From Candidatus Wallbacteria bacterium (GTDB taxonomy: Bacteria > Muiribacteriota > UBA6191 > JACPRK01), in contig JACQZN010000080.1 in NCBI GenBank assembly GCA_016213845.1, positions 37,872 to 101,871 on the forward strand: a stretch of DNA of 64,000 nt, in the 5' to 3' direction. Of this stretch, positions 17,170 through 25,706 are shown one piece after another. Numbering within the stretch: position 1 is the first letter of the stretch; each line of letters starts with the position of its first letter. Under the pieces are notes generated by a model. It worked only from the letters and a program-made list of their open reading frames with translations, had not been told where the DNA came from and did no database searches. The position numbers and the translations under genes were made by a program.

Positions 17170-19668
17170 ATGAGCGAGGGGCCCTGCCGGGGCCGTCGCT
17201 ACTCGATGCCGTTGCTGCTGCACATCGTTGCCCAGAAGGTCGCCCAGGAGCACCGCTTCGAGAGCTTCCCGGTCGTGATCGGCCGCCTGCCGGGCAACCA
17301 GATCGTCCTGGCAGACAGCCAGATCTCCCGCCGCCACGCGCGCCTGGTGAGCGAGCCGGGCGGCGTCCACGTCGAGGACCTCAACAGTACCAATTTCGTT
17401 TTCTTGAACGGCAAGCGCGTGATGCGCGCTCTGGTGACACACGGCGACGTCATCAACGTCGGAGGCGCAGCCGACTTCATCTACCTGGCGCGCCGGGATG
17501 ACGAACTGGTCGCCCAGAGGCTTGCCAGCATGCCGGCCGCGCCCGCCCCGGCCAGCGTTCAGGCCGGCGAGAAGGTAGCCCCTGCGCCGGCCCCGGCCGC
17601 GCCCGCCCCGCCTGCTGACCCGCCCGCGCCCCGGGCACCGACGGCCGAGCCCACTGCCCGCCACCCCGTTCCTCCCCCCGAGCCGGCCGCCCAGATGTTC
17701 GCGACCCAGGCCATGCAGCTGCCTCCCCGCATGCCCTCGGGGCCCCAGACCCGCCCCTCGGTCCAGGCGACCTCTGCGCCCTGTCTGGAGGACTTCCATC
17801 AGCTGCAAGCCATGGCGGTGCTGCTCCTCGGCCCGCAGCAGACCCTGGACGAGGGACTCAAGCGCGTCATCGACGAGGCCGTCGCCGCCCTGCATGCCCG
17901 GCGCGGGTTCCTCTTCGTCAAGACCACGCGAATCGGACAGCCGGACGTCTGGCAGGTCAAGCTCTGCCGGTCCGCGGACGGGCTCGACATCGAGGACGAC
18001 GAGAAGTCGCTCTTTGCACTCGAATTGATCGAGCACGCTGCGGCCACGGAGGAAACGACGCGAAGCGGACTACCTGGGCTGGACGAGCAGATCTTCGGCG
18101 CGCGCCCGCTCCCCCGGCCAATGCGCGAGGCGATCTGCGCCCCGCTGAAGGCTTCCGACTGGGTGCTGGGTGCTCTCTATTGCGACGGCTGCAAGGAAGA
18201 CCCTGGCCTGCTGCCGCGCGGTCTCTCCATCTTCGACAGCTGCGCGCAGTGGGCTGCCGTGGGGCTCGAGAAGCAGAGGCTGGCCGGCCAGCTCGCCGAG
18301 CAGCACCAGCGCTTCCTCAAGGCCGCCGAGGAGCTCAAGACCGTCTCCCGCCGGGCGCGCGAGTACGAGGAAGCGCTCGAAAAGCTTCGCGAGCAGGTCG
18401 CCGCGCGGAGCTCCCAGCTGGAGCCCCAAGCCCCCCGCTCCCTGGGCGGCGTGCCCTCGCCCGGCGACGTCTTCACCTCGTCGGATGAGCTCGAGCTGGC
18501 GCTGGACGTGCTTCTTCCCGGTGACAAGTCGAGGCCCTCCGGTGGCGCCGACGTCCCGAACGCCGACAGCGGGGAGTACGATTTCAGCCTGGATGCCGAC
18601 GTCCGCCAGGACGGAGCCGAGGACTGGGAGAACGACGCCCCGGCCGGCCCGCAGGCTCGCGGCGGTAGGCGCCCGCCGCCCCCCCGAGGTCCTGCCTCCC
18701 GGGCCGGGATGGGGCCGCCGCGCTCGCAGTCCGCCCCGGCCCGGCCGGCGAAGCCTCCGCCCTGGGCGCGCTCGCGCCAGCCTCCCCCCGAGGAGCCCGA
18801 GCCGGAAGAGCCGGAGTTGCCACCGGCACCCCGTGCGGCGCCGCCGCCGCCAACGCCGCCCGGCATCGTGATGGCGTCGCGCGTGACCTCGCATCTTTTC
18901 GGCCGAGCTCAGGAGATCGCCCAGCAGTTCCAGGTTGTGCTGCTGACGGGCGAGCTCGGCACGGGAAAGAAGACTCTGGCCCGGACCATCCACGGCTGGT
19001 CGGCGCGTGCCCGGCGGCCGTTCATCCACTTCCCGTGCGGCGCCTACCGCGACACGGAATCGGAGCGGCGGCTCTTCGGCTGGGTCGAAGCCAGGACCAG
19101 AGGCGGGGGAACACCACAGGCCGGACAGGTCGAACGCGCCCGCGGGGGTGTGCTCTTCCTGGAGGACGTCGACCTGCTCTCAGGCTCCGCGCAGGCCAGA
19201 CTGGACCAGCTTCTGGGCTCCGGGAGCTTCTGCAGGGTCGGTTCCGACGAGGAGCTCGAGGCCGACGTCCTGCTGATCGCCTCGACCACTCGCAACCTGA
19301 AAGAGGAAGTCGAGCGTGGAAACTTCGATCGGGATCTCTACTACTTCAGGCTGGGAGTAGTGACGCTGAGCCTGCGCCCGCTCTCGGAGCGCCCCGAGGA
19401 TCTCGCAGACGTTTCGAGAATGTGGCTCGAGCAGTTCAACAAGCGGTTCAAGCGCAACATCCGCGCAGTCTCCGGGACCGTGATGCAGCTCTTCCACGCC
19501 TACCCGTGGCGGGGGAACCTCACGGAGCTCAGGGCCACCCTGGAGGCTGCCGTGATGAACGGCTCTCACCGCGACATCGAGGTGACCGATCTGCCCGCGG
19601 CACTGCAGGAGTACTATCGCCAGTCGCAGGCGTCGCTCTCCCGCCGCCCGGGTCGAGGCTCGAGCTGA
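17170..19668 (+). CDS. FHA-GAF-AAA+ (sigma-54 activator-like) regulator lacking GAFTGA
   Basis: Predicted protein of 832 residues. Order: FHA domain (about residues 20-105, VIGRLPGNQIVLADSQISRRHARL, then LNSTN); Pro/Ala-rich linker; GAF-like domain (about 205-370); short coiled coil; disordered acidic/Pro-rich linker (430-565); AAA+ domain (567-832) with Walker A GELGTGKK and Walker B GGVLFLEDVD. The AAA+ domain resembles NtrC-type activators, but the segment where GAFTGA contacts sigma-54 reads RRLFGWVEARTRGGGT, so sigma-54 activation is doubtful. No DNA-binding helix-turn-helix is obvious at the end. It follows the pseudopilin genes by 48 bp. It probably senses phospho-threonine partners. 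The start could also be ATG 17206. Confidence 0.88.
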   Translation: MSEGPCRGRRYSMPLLLHIVAQKVAQEHRFESFPVVIGRLPGNQIVLADSQISRRHARLVSEPGGVHVEDLNSTNFVFLNGKRVMRALVTHGDVINVGGAADFIYLARRDDELVAQRLASMPAAPAPASVQAGEKVAPAPAPAAPAPPADPPAPRAPTAEPTARHPVPPPEPAAQMFATQAMQLPPRMPSGPQTRPSVQATSAPCLEDFHQLQAMAVLLLGPQQTLDEGLKRVIDEAVAALHARRGFLFVKTTRIGQPDVWQVKLCRSADGLDIEDDEKSLFALELIEHAAATEETTRSGLPGLDEQIFGARPLPRPMREAICAPLKASDWVLGALYCDGCKEDPGLLPRGLSIFDSCAQWAAVGLEKQRLAGQLAEQHQRFLKAAEELKTVSRRAREYEEALEKLREQVAARSSQLEPQAPRSLGGVPSPGDVFTSSDELELALDVLLPGDKSRPSGGADVPNADSGEYDFSLDADVRQDGAEDWENDAPAGPQARGGRRPPPPRGPASRAGMGPPRSQSAPARPAKPPPWARSRQPPPEEPEPEEPELPPAPRAAPPPPTPPGIVMASRVTSHLFGRAQEIAQQFQVVLLTGELGTGKKTLARTIHGWSARARRPFIHFPCGAYRDTESERRLFGWVEARTRGGGTPQAGQVERARGGVLFLEDVDLLSGSAQARLDQLLGSGSFCRVGSDEELEADVLLIASTTRNLKEEVERGNFDRDLYYFRLGVVTLSLRPLSERPEDLADVSRMWLEQFNKRFKRNIRAVSGTVMQLFHAYPWRGNLTELRATLEAAVMNGSHRDIEVTDLPAALQEYYRQSQASLSRRPGRGSS

Positions 19669-19690
19669 CGCGTTCGCGGGCCTGCCGCGG

Positions 19691-22600
19691 TCAACTGCGG
19701 GTGACCTTGCGAGCAGCGAAGCGCTCGGCGAACTCCTTCTTCATGACTGCGCGGGCCTGAGCGGTCTCCCAGCTGATGACGCCCTTGACCACCAGGTCGA
19801 AGAGGAAGTCGTCGAGCAGCACCATGCCTTCCTTCTTGCAGCTCACCATCACGTTGGGGATCTGGTGGAGCTTGTTTTCGCGGATCATGTTGCTGATGGC
19901 GGGGTTTCGGAACAGGCATTCGAAGGCGGCGATCCGGCCGGGGCGGTCCTGGCGGGGCAGGAGTGCCTGGCTGACGACGGCCAGGAGCGCCTCGGAGACG
20001 CTGCGGCGGACCTGCTCTTGCTGTTCGGGCGGGAAGACGTTGATGACTCGGTCGACGGTGAGGGCGGCGTTGATGGTGTGGAGGGTGGAGAGGACGAGGT
20101 GGCCGGTTTCGGCCGCTGCGATGGCGAGCTCCATCGTTTCGAGGTCTCGCAGCTCACCGACCATGATGACGTCGGGGTCCTCGCGCAGGGCCGCGCGCAA
20201 GGCGCGGGCGAAGCTGGAAGCGTGGGTGGGGACCTCGCGCTGGATGAACTTGCTGTTGATGGAGCGATGGACGAACTCGATCGGGTCCTCGATCGTGACG
20301 ATGTGGCAGCTGCGGTTCTCGTTGATGTAGGCGAGCATCGCGGCCATCGTAGTGGACTTGCCGGACCCGGTGGGTCCAGTGACTAGAATGAGACCGCGTT
20401 CCTCGCGGCAGATGGTGCGCAAGAGAGGCGGGGCTCCGAGCTCGTCGAACGTGGGGATCTTGGACGGGACGACTCGCAGGACAACGCCGGTGCCGTGAAA
20501 CTCCTGGAAGACGTTGCCGCGGAAGCTGCCGACGCCGGCCAGCGAGAAGCTGAAGTCGAGGTCCTTCTGGGACTCGAAGGAGGCCCACTTCTCCGGCGTC
20601 ACGAGCTGGCGGGCGAACCAGCGCGTGTTGGGCGCCGTGAGCGCCGGGTGGCGCATTCGCTCCATGGCGCCGTGCACGCGCAAGATCGGCGGATACCCGA
20701 CCGACAGGTGTACGTCCGATGCCTCAAGCCGTACGGCCTCCTTGAGCAGGTCCTCCAGCGAGAGCGCGAACGGCTCTTCCGGCATGAGGGTGGCCACCGA
20801 GCCCGCCGGGACGGTCCGGTCCTCGGCGACGCGGACCAGGAGCTTGCTCGCCGCGTCTCGGACCTTCGGATCTCCGTGGCGGGTCATCTCGCGGAGCTTC
20901 CGTTCGGCGTCCAGGTCGCCTGCGACGGCCTGCTTGTACAGCGCACGGATGTTGGCTTTGTCTGCGTCCACGATCGCACCAGGGGACGAGTCCCCGATCC
21001 CGTCGGTCTGCATCAACGTGAAAGTCTTGAACTCGAAGGAGCGTGACGAGAGGCTGGGCATCCCGGCCTCGCCGCTGTCGAACATCCTGTCCAGCCGCTC
21101 CAGCATCGCCTCGCCCTCGCGGGTCGATTCCTTGAACAGGAGCTGGCCGCGGACCGGCGCGTGGTCGAAGTCCTCGGCGCGCGCCGCGACCGTCGGCTGG
21201 GGCACGAACACGGAGGCTCCGTCGGCTTTGAGCCAGGCTGCGAACTCGCCGCCGGCGGCGTGCTTGCGCAACATCTCGAGCACGGGTCGCTGCGCGTCCT
21301 TGCGCTCCATGCCGGCCAGGTCGCAGACGATGCGACCGAGCGCCCGGGCGCCGCACTGGAAGGTCTCGAAGTACGGTTCCGCGAGCAGCCCTGCGAGAGC
21401 GGCGGCGCCCCTGGGGTCCCCGAGCAGGAACAGTGTTCGCGCCGCGTGGGCGCGCACCCGGGCGTCGTCGGAGCGAACCAGCGCGGCGACATGCCCCGCC
21501 AGGCTTGCGTCTCCCAGCGCAGCCAGTCCCTCCAGCGCACCCGAAAGCGCCGCCGGCTCTTGTGAGTCCAGGGCTGCCAGGAGTGCGTCCCGCGACTCGG
21601 CGGCGCCCGCAGCCGAGGACGCCACGACTCGCAGCAGGCAGCCCGTGATCTGGGGATCGCGCTCCCGGCCCAGGGCCTCGCGCGCCCGTTCCGTGGTCAT
21701 GGGGTCGTTCGAATACTCTCGCGCGCGCAGCATCCGCGAGACCTGAAGGCGCACCTCGGCCGTCTCGTGGCGGAGCATGGAGAGCAGCGCGTCTCGTCCC
21801 TCCCGCACCGAACGGTGGTGGAACATCCCGTGCAGCGCCTGGCCCCGGACGATGTCGCTCTTGTCCTTGTCGATCAGCTTGGCCAGCAACTTGAGAGCCG
21901 CCGGATCGTCGAGGTAGCCCAGGCAGTAGGCCCCTTCGGCGCGGTGCAGCTCAGAGGTCGACGCCAGCATCGCCTTCAGAGATCGGTTCACCGCGTCGCG
22001 CTCCGTACCCGCAAGCGCCAGGATCAGGTTCGAGGCCAGCTTGGCGCTCTCGCTGCCCGCCAGCAGCCCGACGAACTCACGGAATCGCTCCTTCGGGGCC
22101 CCCAGCCTGACAAGACCCTCGATCGCCACGGCCTTCACGACGTCCGGATTGGTGCTCTTGAGCGCCTCCATGCAGAGCCCGACGGCACCCTCGCTTGCCA
22201 GCGCGCCCGCGGCCTTCAGGGCCACCATTCGCAGGAAGGGATGCTGCGTCTTCTTGTAGGCCGAAGCCACGAGCGGAGTCGCCTCGGCCTTGCGCAGCCG
22301 GCCCACCGTGTCGAGCGCATGGACGCGGACCCATTCGTCGGCGTCGGAGGCGAGCCGTTCGAGCAGACCGAGCGCTTCCGACGCCGGGCTGTTCTCCAGC
22401 GCCACGGCCGCGCCGAGACGAACGGCGGCGGTCTTGCTCGAGGCCGCACGGGCCAGCAGCTGCGTCGCCTCGGCGGAAGGCCGGTCCCGCAGACCCAGCA
22501 GTACGCCTGCGACGGGTGCCATGTCGCCGACGCCCCGGGACGCGGCCAGGAGCGGCTGGTCGGCCTGGCGCGATTCCAGCCTGCCAAGCGAGATCGCGGC

Positions 22601-23131
22601 GAGCGAGGCGACTCCGGGCTGGAGGCTGCTCTCCGCCAATAGAGCCACCGCGCGCCCCGATGGGATGCGGCCCAGCGTCAGGACGGCCTCTTCGCGCTTG
22701 AGCTGGTTTTCCGCGGCGGGCGCCCGGTAGAGGCACTCCAGGGCCGGCGCCAGCAGGTGAAGCGACGCGCGATAGACGGTCTCCAGGGGCACCTCGGGGG
22801 CAGGTTCTCGCCCCTCGTTGACCGCAGCGATCTCGCGGGCCAGGTCTTCCACGCGGATCTGATGGAGTGTCCAGAGGCTCGGCTTGGAGCGCGCGTCCTG
22901 GCCGGCTCCCGCTCCCTGCTCTCTATGCCAGCGTGGCAAGAGCGAGCCCAGCGCCAGGGCGATCTGGTCCTTGACGTCTTCGGAGGCGCGGCCGCGTTCG
23001 AGCTCCAGCAGCTCGATGTGCTCCTCGGAGTCGAAGGTGATCGGCAGCCGCTCCAGCTGGCGCACGATGTAGCGCTGGGCCGGCGGGGGGCTCACCCGGA
23101 ACGCGCGCAGGAGTTCGTCCTGGGTACGCAC
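19691..23131 (-). CDS. PilT-type retraction ATPase with long N-terminal HEAT-repeat region
   Basis: Predicted protein of 1146 residues. Residues about 780-1146 form a complete PilT/GspE-family ATPase: ASDVHLSVG at the N-domain, Walker A GPTGSGKST (near 918), Asp box TIEDPIEFVH, Walker B (DVIMVGELRD, with the PilT-type GELRD) and His box HLVLSTLHT. The preceding 780 residues are HEAT-like helical repeats (for example DEWVRVHALDTVGRL, NPDVVKAVAIEGLVRLG). Normal PilT is about 350 residues. The frame extends to 23200, but a terminator for the neighbouring gene occupies 23182-23235, so GTG 23131 is the chosen start. It probably powers pilus retraction or pseudopilus dynamics, with the solenoid as a docking platform. 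It is convergent with the FHA gene. Confidence 0.92.
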   Translation of the reverse strand: MRTQDELLRAFRVSPPPAQRYIVRQLERLPITFDSEEHIELLELERGRASEDVKDQIALALGSLLPRWHREQGAGAGQDARSKPSLWTLHQIRVEDLAREIAAVNEGREPAPEVPLETVYRASLHLLAPALECLYRAPAAENQLKREEAVLTLGRIPSGRAVALLAESSLQPGVASLAAISLGRLESRQADQPLLAASRGVGDMAPVAGVLLGLRDRPSAEATQLLARAASSKTAAVRLGAAVALENSPASEALGLLERLASDADEWVRVHALDTVGRLRKAEATPLVASAYKKTQHPFLRMVALKAAGALASEGAVGLCMEALKSTNPDVVKAVAIEGLVRLGAPKERFREFVGLLAGSESAKLASNLILALAGTERDAVNRSLKAMLASTSELHRAEGAYCLGYLDDPAALKLLAKLIDKDKSDIVRGQALHGMFHHRSVREGRDALLSMLRHETAEVRLQVSRMLRAREYSNDPMTTERAREALGRERDPQITGCLLRVVASSAAGAAESRDALLAALDSQEPAALSGALEGLAALGDASLAGHVAALVRSDDARVRAHAARTLFLLGDPRGAAALAGLLAEPYFETFQCGARALGRIVCDLAGMERKDAQRPVLEMLRKHAAGGEFAAWLKADGASVFVPQPTVAARAEDFDHAPVRGQLLFKESTREGEAMLERLDRMFDSGEAGMPSLSSRSFEFKTFTLMQTDGIGDSSPGAIVDADKANIRALYKQAVAGDLDAERKLREMTRHGDPKVRDAASKLLVRVAEDRTVPAGSVATLMPEEPFALSLEDLLKEAVRLEASDVHLSVGYPPILRVHGAMERMRHPALTAPNTRWFARQLVTPEKWASFESQKDLDFSFSLAGVGSFRGNVFQEFHGTGVVLRVVPSKIPTFDELGAPPLLRTICREERGLILVTGPTGSGKSTTMAAMLAYINENRSCHIVTIEDPIEFVHRSINSKFIQREVPTHASSFARALRAALREDPDVIMVGELRDLETMELAIAAAETGHLVLSTLHTINAALTVDRVINVFPPEQQEQVRRSVSEALLAVVSQALLPRQDRPGRIAAFECLFRNPAISNMIRENKLHQIPNVMVSCKKEGMVLLDDFLFDLVVKGVISWETAQARAVMKKEFAERFAARKVTRS

Positions 23132-23181
23132 AGCGGGCAGCGTATCACGACCCCTTGGCCCGACGCAGCCGGAAGCGTACC

Positions 23182-23235
23182 AAAAAACCGAGGCGCCCAC
23201 CGGAACCGGGGATGAGCCCGGTGCGGGTGGACGCC
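23182..23235 (-). terminator. Rho-independent terminator of the H1-like gene
   Basis: On the minus strand a long, partly interrupted GC stem (GGCG-CCACC through CCGGG, pairing with CCCGG through GGTGG-CGCC) is followed by TCGG and six Ts (A run 23182-23187 on the plus strand). It separates the H1-like gene from the PilT gene and argues against a PilT start at 23200. Confidence 0.75.
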
Positions 23236-23262
23236 TTCGGCGGGTGGGACGGTGGCCTCAGG

Positions 23263-23997
23263 TCAGGCGAGACCGAACTTGTTGCCGTCCTGCTTGACGG
23301 CGCCTGAATCGACCACGGCGCTCATTCGCCGGATCAACTTGTGGTAGTTGACGCCGAGCCGAGCGGCGATCTCGTGGCGGTCGAGCGCGGAGCCGGCTTC
23401 GCGCAGGACGTTGAGGATGGCATCGGGGGAGATCGGCTGGCCGCGGGGAGGCGACTTGCGCGCGACGCCCTTGCTGGCCGTGACGCGCACCTTACCCTCG
23501 GGCATGTACGTGCGGGTCTTCTTGTAGAAGGTGATCCGCTTGTTCGCCTCGAGAGGAGCCAAGGCCTTTCTCATGATATCGGCCTTGACGCCGAAGTGCT
23601 TGGCGAGCGAGCGAAGGCCGAGACCCGTGACGCGATTCTTGTCGAGCTCGACCAGGATGTCGTGCTCGGCGGGAGCCTTGGGGGCGGGCTTCTTGGCGGG
23701 CTTGGACTTGGCGGCCTGCTTGGGCGGCCGCCCGGGCTTGGCCTTCGCGGCGCGCTTCAGGGCGGGCGCGGCGGCTGCCTTGGCCTTGGTCTTGACCTTG
23801 CGCTTGCGCCTGCCATTCGTCTTCGGCGCGGCAGCCGGCAGCTCCTTGGCGGCGGCGGCGACCCGCGCAGCGGCCTTGCCTGAGCCCAGAGTAAAGGTGT
23901 AATCCTTGCGTCCGTCCCGGACGACGATCCCCCGTTCCAGAAGCAGGGTCAAGAACTCGAAGAAGCTCCCGACCGGCCTTGCATTCAATCCAGCCAT
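23263..23997 (-). CDS. Histone H1-like DNA-binding protein with two winged-helix-like ends
   Basis: Predicted protein of 244 residues with AGGAGG 7 nt before ATG 23997. Residues 1-45 and the last 130 residues contain compact helix/strand segments resembling small winged-helix domains (for example DILVELDKNRVTGLGLRSLAKHFGV and the C-terminal ALDRHEIAARLGVNYHKLIRRMSAVV). Between them lies a Lys/Ala/Pro-rich stretch (about 60-112, RRKRKVKTKAKAAAAPALKR and following) like eukaryotic H1 tails and bacterial AlgP/Hc1 proteins. It is likely a nucleoid-associated protein or a regulator. It has its own promoter and terminator. Confidence 0.8.
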   Translation of the reverse strand: MAGLNARPVGSFFEFLTLLLERGIVVRDGRKDYTFTLGSGKAAARVAAAAKELPAAAPKTNGRRKRKVKTKAKAAAAPALKRAAKAKPGRPPKQAAKSKPAKKPAPKAPAEHDILVELDKNRVTGLGLRSLAKHFGVKADIMRKALAPLEANKRITFYKKTRTYMPEGKVRVTASKGVARKSPPRGQPISPDAILNVLREAGSALDRHEIAARLGVNYHKLIRRMSAVVDSGAVKQDGNKFGLA

Positions 23998-24064
23998 GAC
24001 GCTGGCCTCCTGTGAAAAAGTGACTGACTACGATTGCATCGACCTGATGCAGAGGCCCCGCCAC

Positions 24065-24093
24065 AATGTAATGCAATGAGGGCTGCAATACAA
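24065..24093 (-). promoter_or_regulatory. Possible sigma-70 promoter of the H1-like gene
   Basis: On the minus strand TTGTAT (24088-24093), a 17-bp spacer, then TACATT (24065-24070), about 70 nt before ATG 23997. It lies in an AT-richer island between the divergent H1-like and murG genes. Confidence 0.4.
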
Positions 24094-24140
24094 GCCATTT
24101 CTAGATTTTTCATAGAATACGCGAATGAGGTCGTACGATA

Positions 24141-25322
24141 ATGCGCGTCGTGAACGAGCGTAGATTGAGAGTGGTGGTGACGGGAGGCGGTAGCGGGGGG
24201 CACGCAAACCCGGCCATGGCGCTGATCGAAGGATGGCGCGAGCTCGGGGGCGAGCGCGCTCCCGAATTCCACTACATCGGCAGCGCTGCCGGCGTCGAGG
24301 CCAAGCTCGCGGCGGCGCGGTCGGTCCGCTACCATGCGATTGCGACTGGGAAGCTCCGCCGGTACCTTTCACTCCAGAACGTCGCCGACGTCTTCCGGGT
24401 CGCGGCCGGCACCATCCAGTCGCTGGCGTTGCTCAGACGCCTGCGTCCCGACGTCGTCTTCAGCACCGGCGGCTTCGTCTCCGTCCCGGTCGTCATCGCG
24501 GCGCGCATCCTGCGCATCCCGATCCTCGCCCACGAACAGACCGTCGCCGGTGGTCTCGCCAACCGCATCGCCGGCCGCCTGGCCGACCGGGTGGCCGTCA
24601 GCTTCCAGTCTTCCGCAAGCTTCTTCCCCGGCGCCTCCGTCGTCCTGACCGGCATCCCCCTTCGGAAGACTCTGTTCTCTGGCGACGCCGCGCGATTCTA
24701 CGCGTCGTCGGGCCTCGACCAGTCCTTGCCGCTCGTCTACATAACCGGCGGCGCCCAGGGCTCCCGCGTCCTGAATGCCGCTGTCGCCGCGTCGCTCGAG
24801 GGGCTGCTTTCCTCGGCGTGCGTGGCTCACCAGTGCGGCAGCCACCCGAGCTACGACGCCCTTGCAATGATGCGTCAGGGTGCCGCCACGCTGCCCCGCG
24901 AACTGGCCCGCCGGTACTACGTCTTCGACTACATGGACGGGGGCCTGGGCGACCTGATGGCAGCCGCCACGCTGCTGGTGGGCAGGGCCGGCGCAGGCAC
25001 CGTCTGCGAGGCGATGGCGCTCGAGAAACCAGCAATCCTCGTCCCCCTGGCTACCTCAGCCGGGGACGAGCAGCGAAAGAACGCCCGACTGCTCTCCGAC
25101 GCCGGTCAGGCCGTGGTGATCGAGGAAAGCGACCTCGACGGCCCGCGCCTTCTCGCCGCCGTCGGCCAGATCCTCTCGGAGCCCGCTCGACTGCAGTCGA
25201 TGCACCGGGCCGCCCGCGGCCTCTTCATCCCCGGCGCCGTCGAGCGTCTCGTCAGTGAGCTGGAATCCCTTGCGGCTTCGCGCTTCTCTGGCCAGCCTGG
25301 CTCCAAGGGTCCGCATCACTGA
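24141..25322 (+). CDS. murG: MurG-family UDP-GlcNAc:lipid I N-acetylglucosaminyltransferase
   Basis: Predicted protein of 393 residues. MurG adds GlcNAc to lipid I at the inner face of the cytoplasmic membrane, making lipid II for peptidoglycan. Residues 15-25 (GGGSGGHANPA) are the N-terminal glycine loop with the conserved His21. STGGFVSVPVV, HEQTVAGGLANR and the donor-site VGRAGAGTVCEAMALEKPAILVPL fit the GT28 family. Length is slightly above the usual 355-370. GAGGT lies 9 nt before ATG 24141, but GATAAT ends 7 nt before GTG 24150 (codon 4), so the start is ambiguous. No other mur genes are near, so a related GT28 role is possible. Confidence 0.88.
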   Translation: MRVVNERRLRVVVTGGGSGGHANPAMALIEGWRELGGERAPEFHYIGSAAGVEAKLAAARSVRYHAIATGKLRRYLSLQNVADVFRVAAGTIQSLALLRRLRPDVVFSTGGFVSVPVVIAARILRIPILAHEQTVAGGLANRIAGRLADRVAVSFQSSASFFPGASVVLTGIPLRKTLFSGDAARFYASSGLDQSLPLVYITGGAQGSRVLNAAVAASLEGLLSSACVAHQCGSHPSYDALAMMRQGAATLPRELARRYYVFDYMDGGLGDLMAAATLLVGRAGAGTVCEAMALEKPAILVPLATSAGDEQRKNARLLSDAGQAVVIEESDLDGPRLLAAVGQILSEPARLQSMHRAARGLFIPGAVERLVSELESLAASRFSGQPGSKGPHH

Positions 25323-25547
25323 TACGGCGCTGCCGGCCACCCAGACCCCCGCCCGCACTCCGCCGCCGAACCCGAGAGCCTCGACCGCTTCCTCCATCGC
25401 ATCGAAGACCAGATCCACCGGCGTCGGCCTCACCAGCGACAGCGCCGAGCCGTCCGTCCACTGGCCGCCGGCGATCAGGTTCGCGCTCACCACGAACACC
25501 TTCACCAGCAGCCAGGCCCGGTCGCATCTTTTGAAGAGCTCGCCCAT
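25056..25547 (-). CDS. Hypothetical protein overlapping the 3' end of murG
   Basis: Possible 163-residue protein, unrecognised. Its first 75 codons (25323-25547) lie in otherwise empty DNA and show the strong G/C preference at codon position three seen in real genes here, with plausible sequence (DRAWLLVKVFVVSANLIAGG). The rest overlaps murG antisense by about 267 nt and has poorer codon use. Either the protein is short and a sequencing frameshift hides its true stop, or this is a decayed gene fragment. The start is ATG 25547 with only a weak GGGG upstream. The region from 25548 to 25706 holds nothing else I recognise except a palindrome. Confidence 0.35.
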   Translation of the reverse strand: MGELFKRCDRAWLLVKVFVVSANLIAGGQWTDGSALSLVRPTPVDLVFDAMEEAVEALGFGGGVRAGVWVAGSAVSVMRTLGARLAREARSRKGFQLTDETLDGAGDEEAAGGPVHRLQSSGLREDLADGGEKARAVEVAFLDHHGLTGVGEQSGVLSLLVPG

Positions 25548-25691
25548 CGCCCCAGGTCAAAGCAGCCGCCGTGCCAGGCGCCGGCAACCCAGCAACGATG
25601 CGCACTCGCCAGGGTCGCTCCCCCAGGCTGCGCCCGCTTGCTGTCACGCCTCGTCCCCGGACGTAACGAATCGTTGCAGCGGCGATGACGT

Positions 25692-25705
25692 CCCGGGGCC
25701 CCGGG
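25692..25705. repeat. 14-bp perfect GC palindrome
   Basis: CCCGGGGCCCCGGG lies directly after the stop of the cNMP-domain gene. It could form a short hairpin at the transcript end, but no T run follows on either strand. Confidence 0.4.
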
Positions 25706-25706
25706 T

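Noticed and set aside
23131..23200. PilT gene start at 23200
   Set aside because: The extra codons overlap the transcription terminator of the H1-like gene at 23182-23235, and no ribosome site precedes them. GTG 23131 is more consistent.
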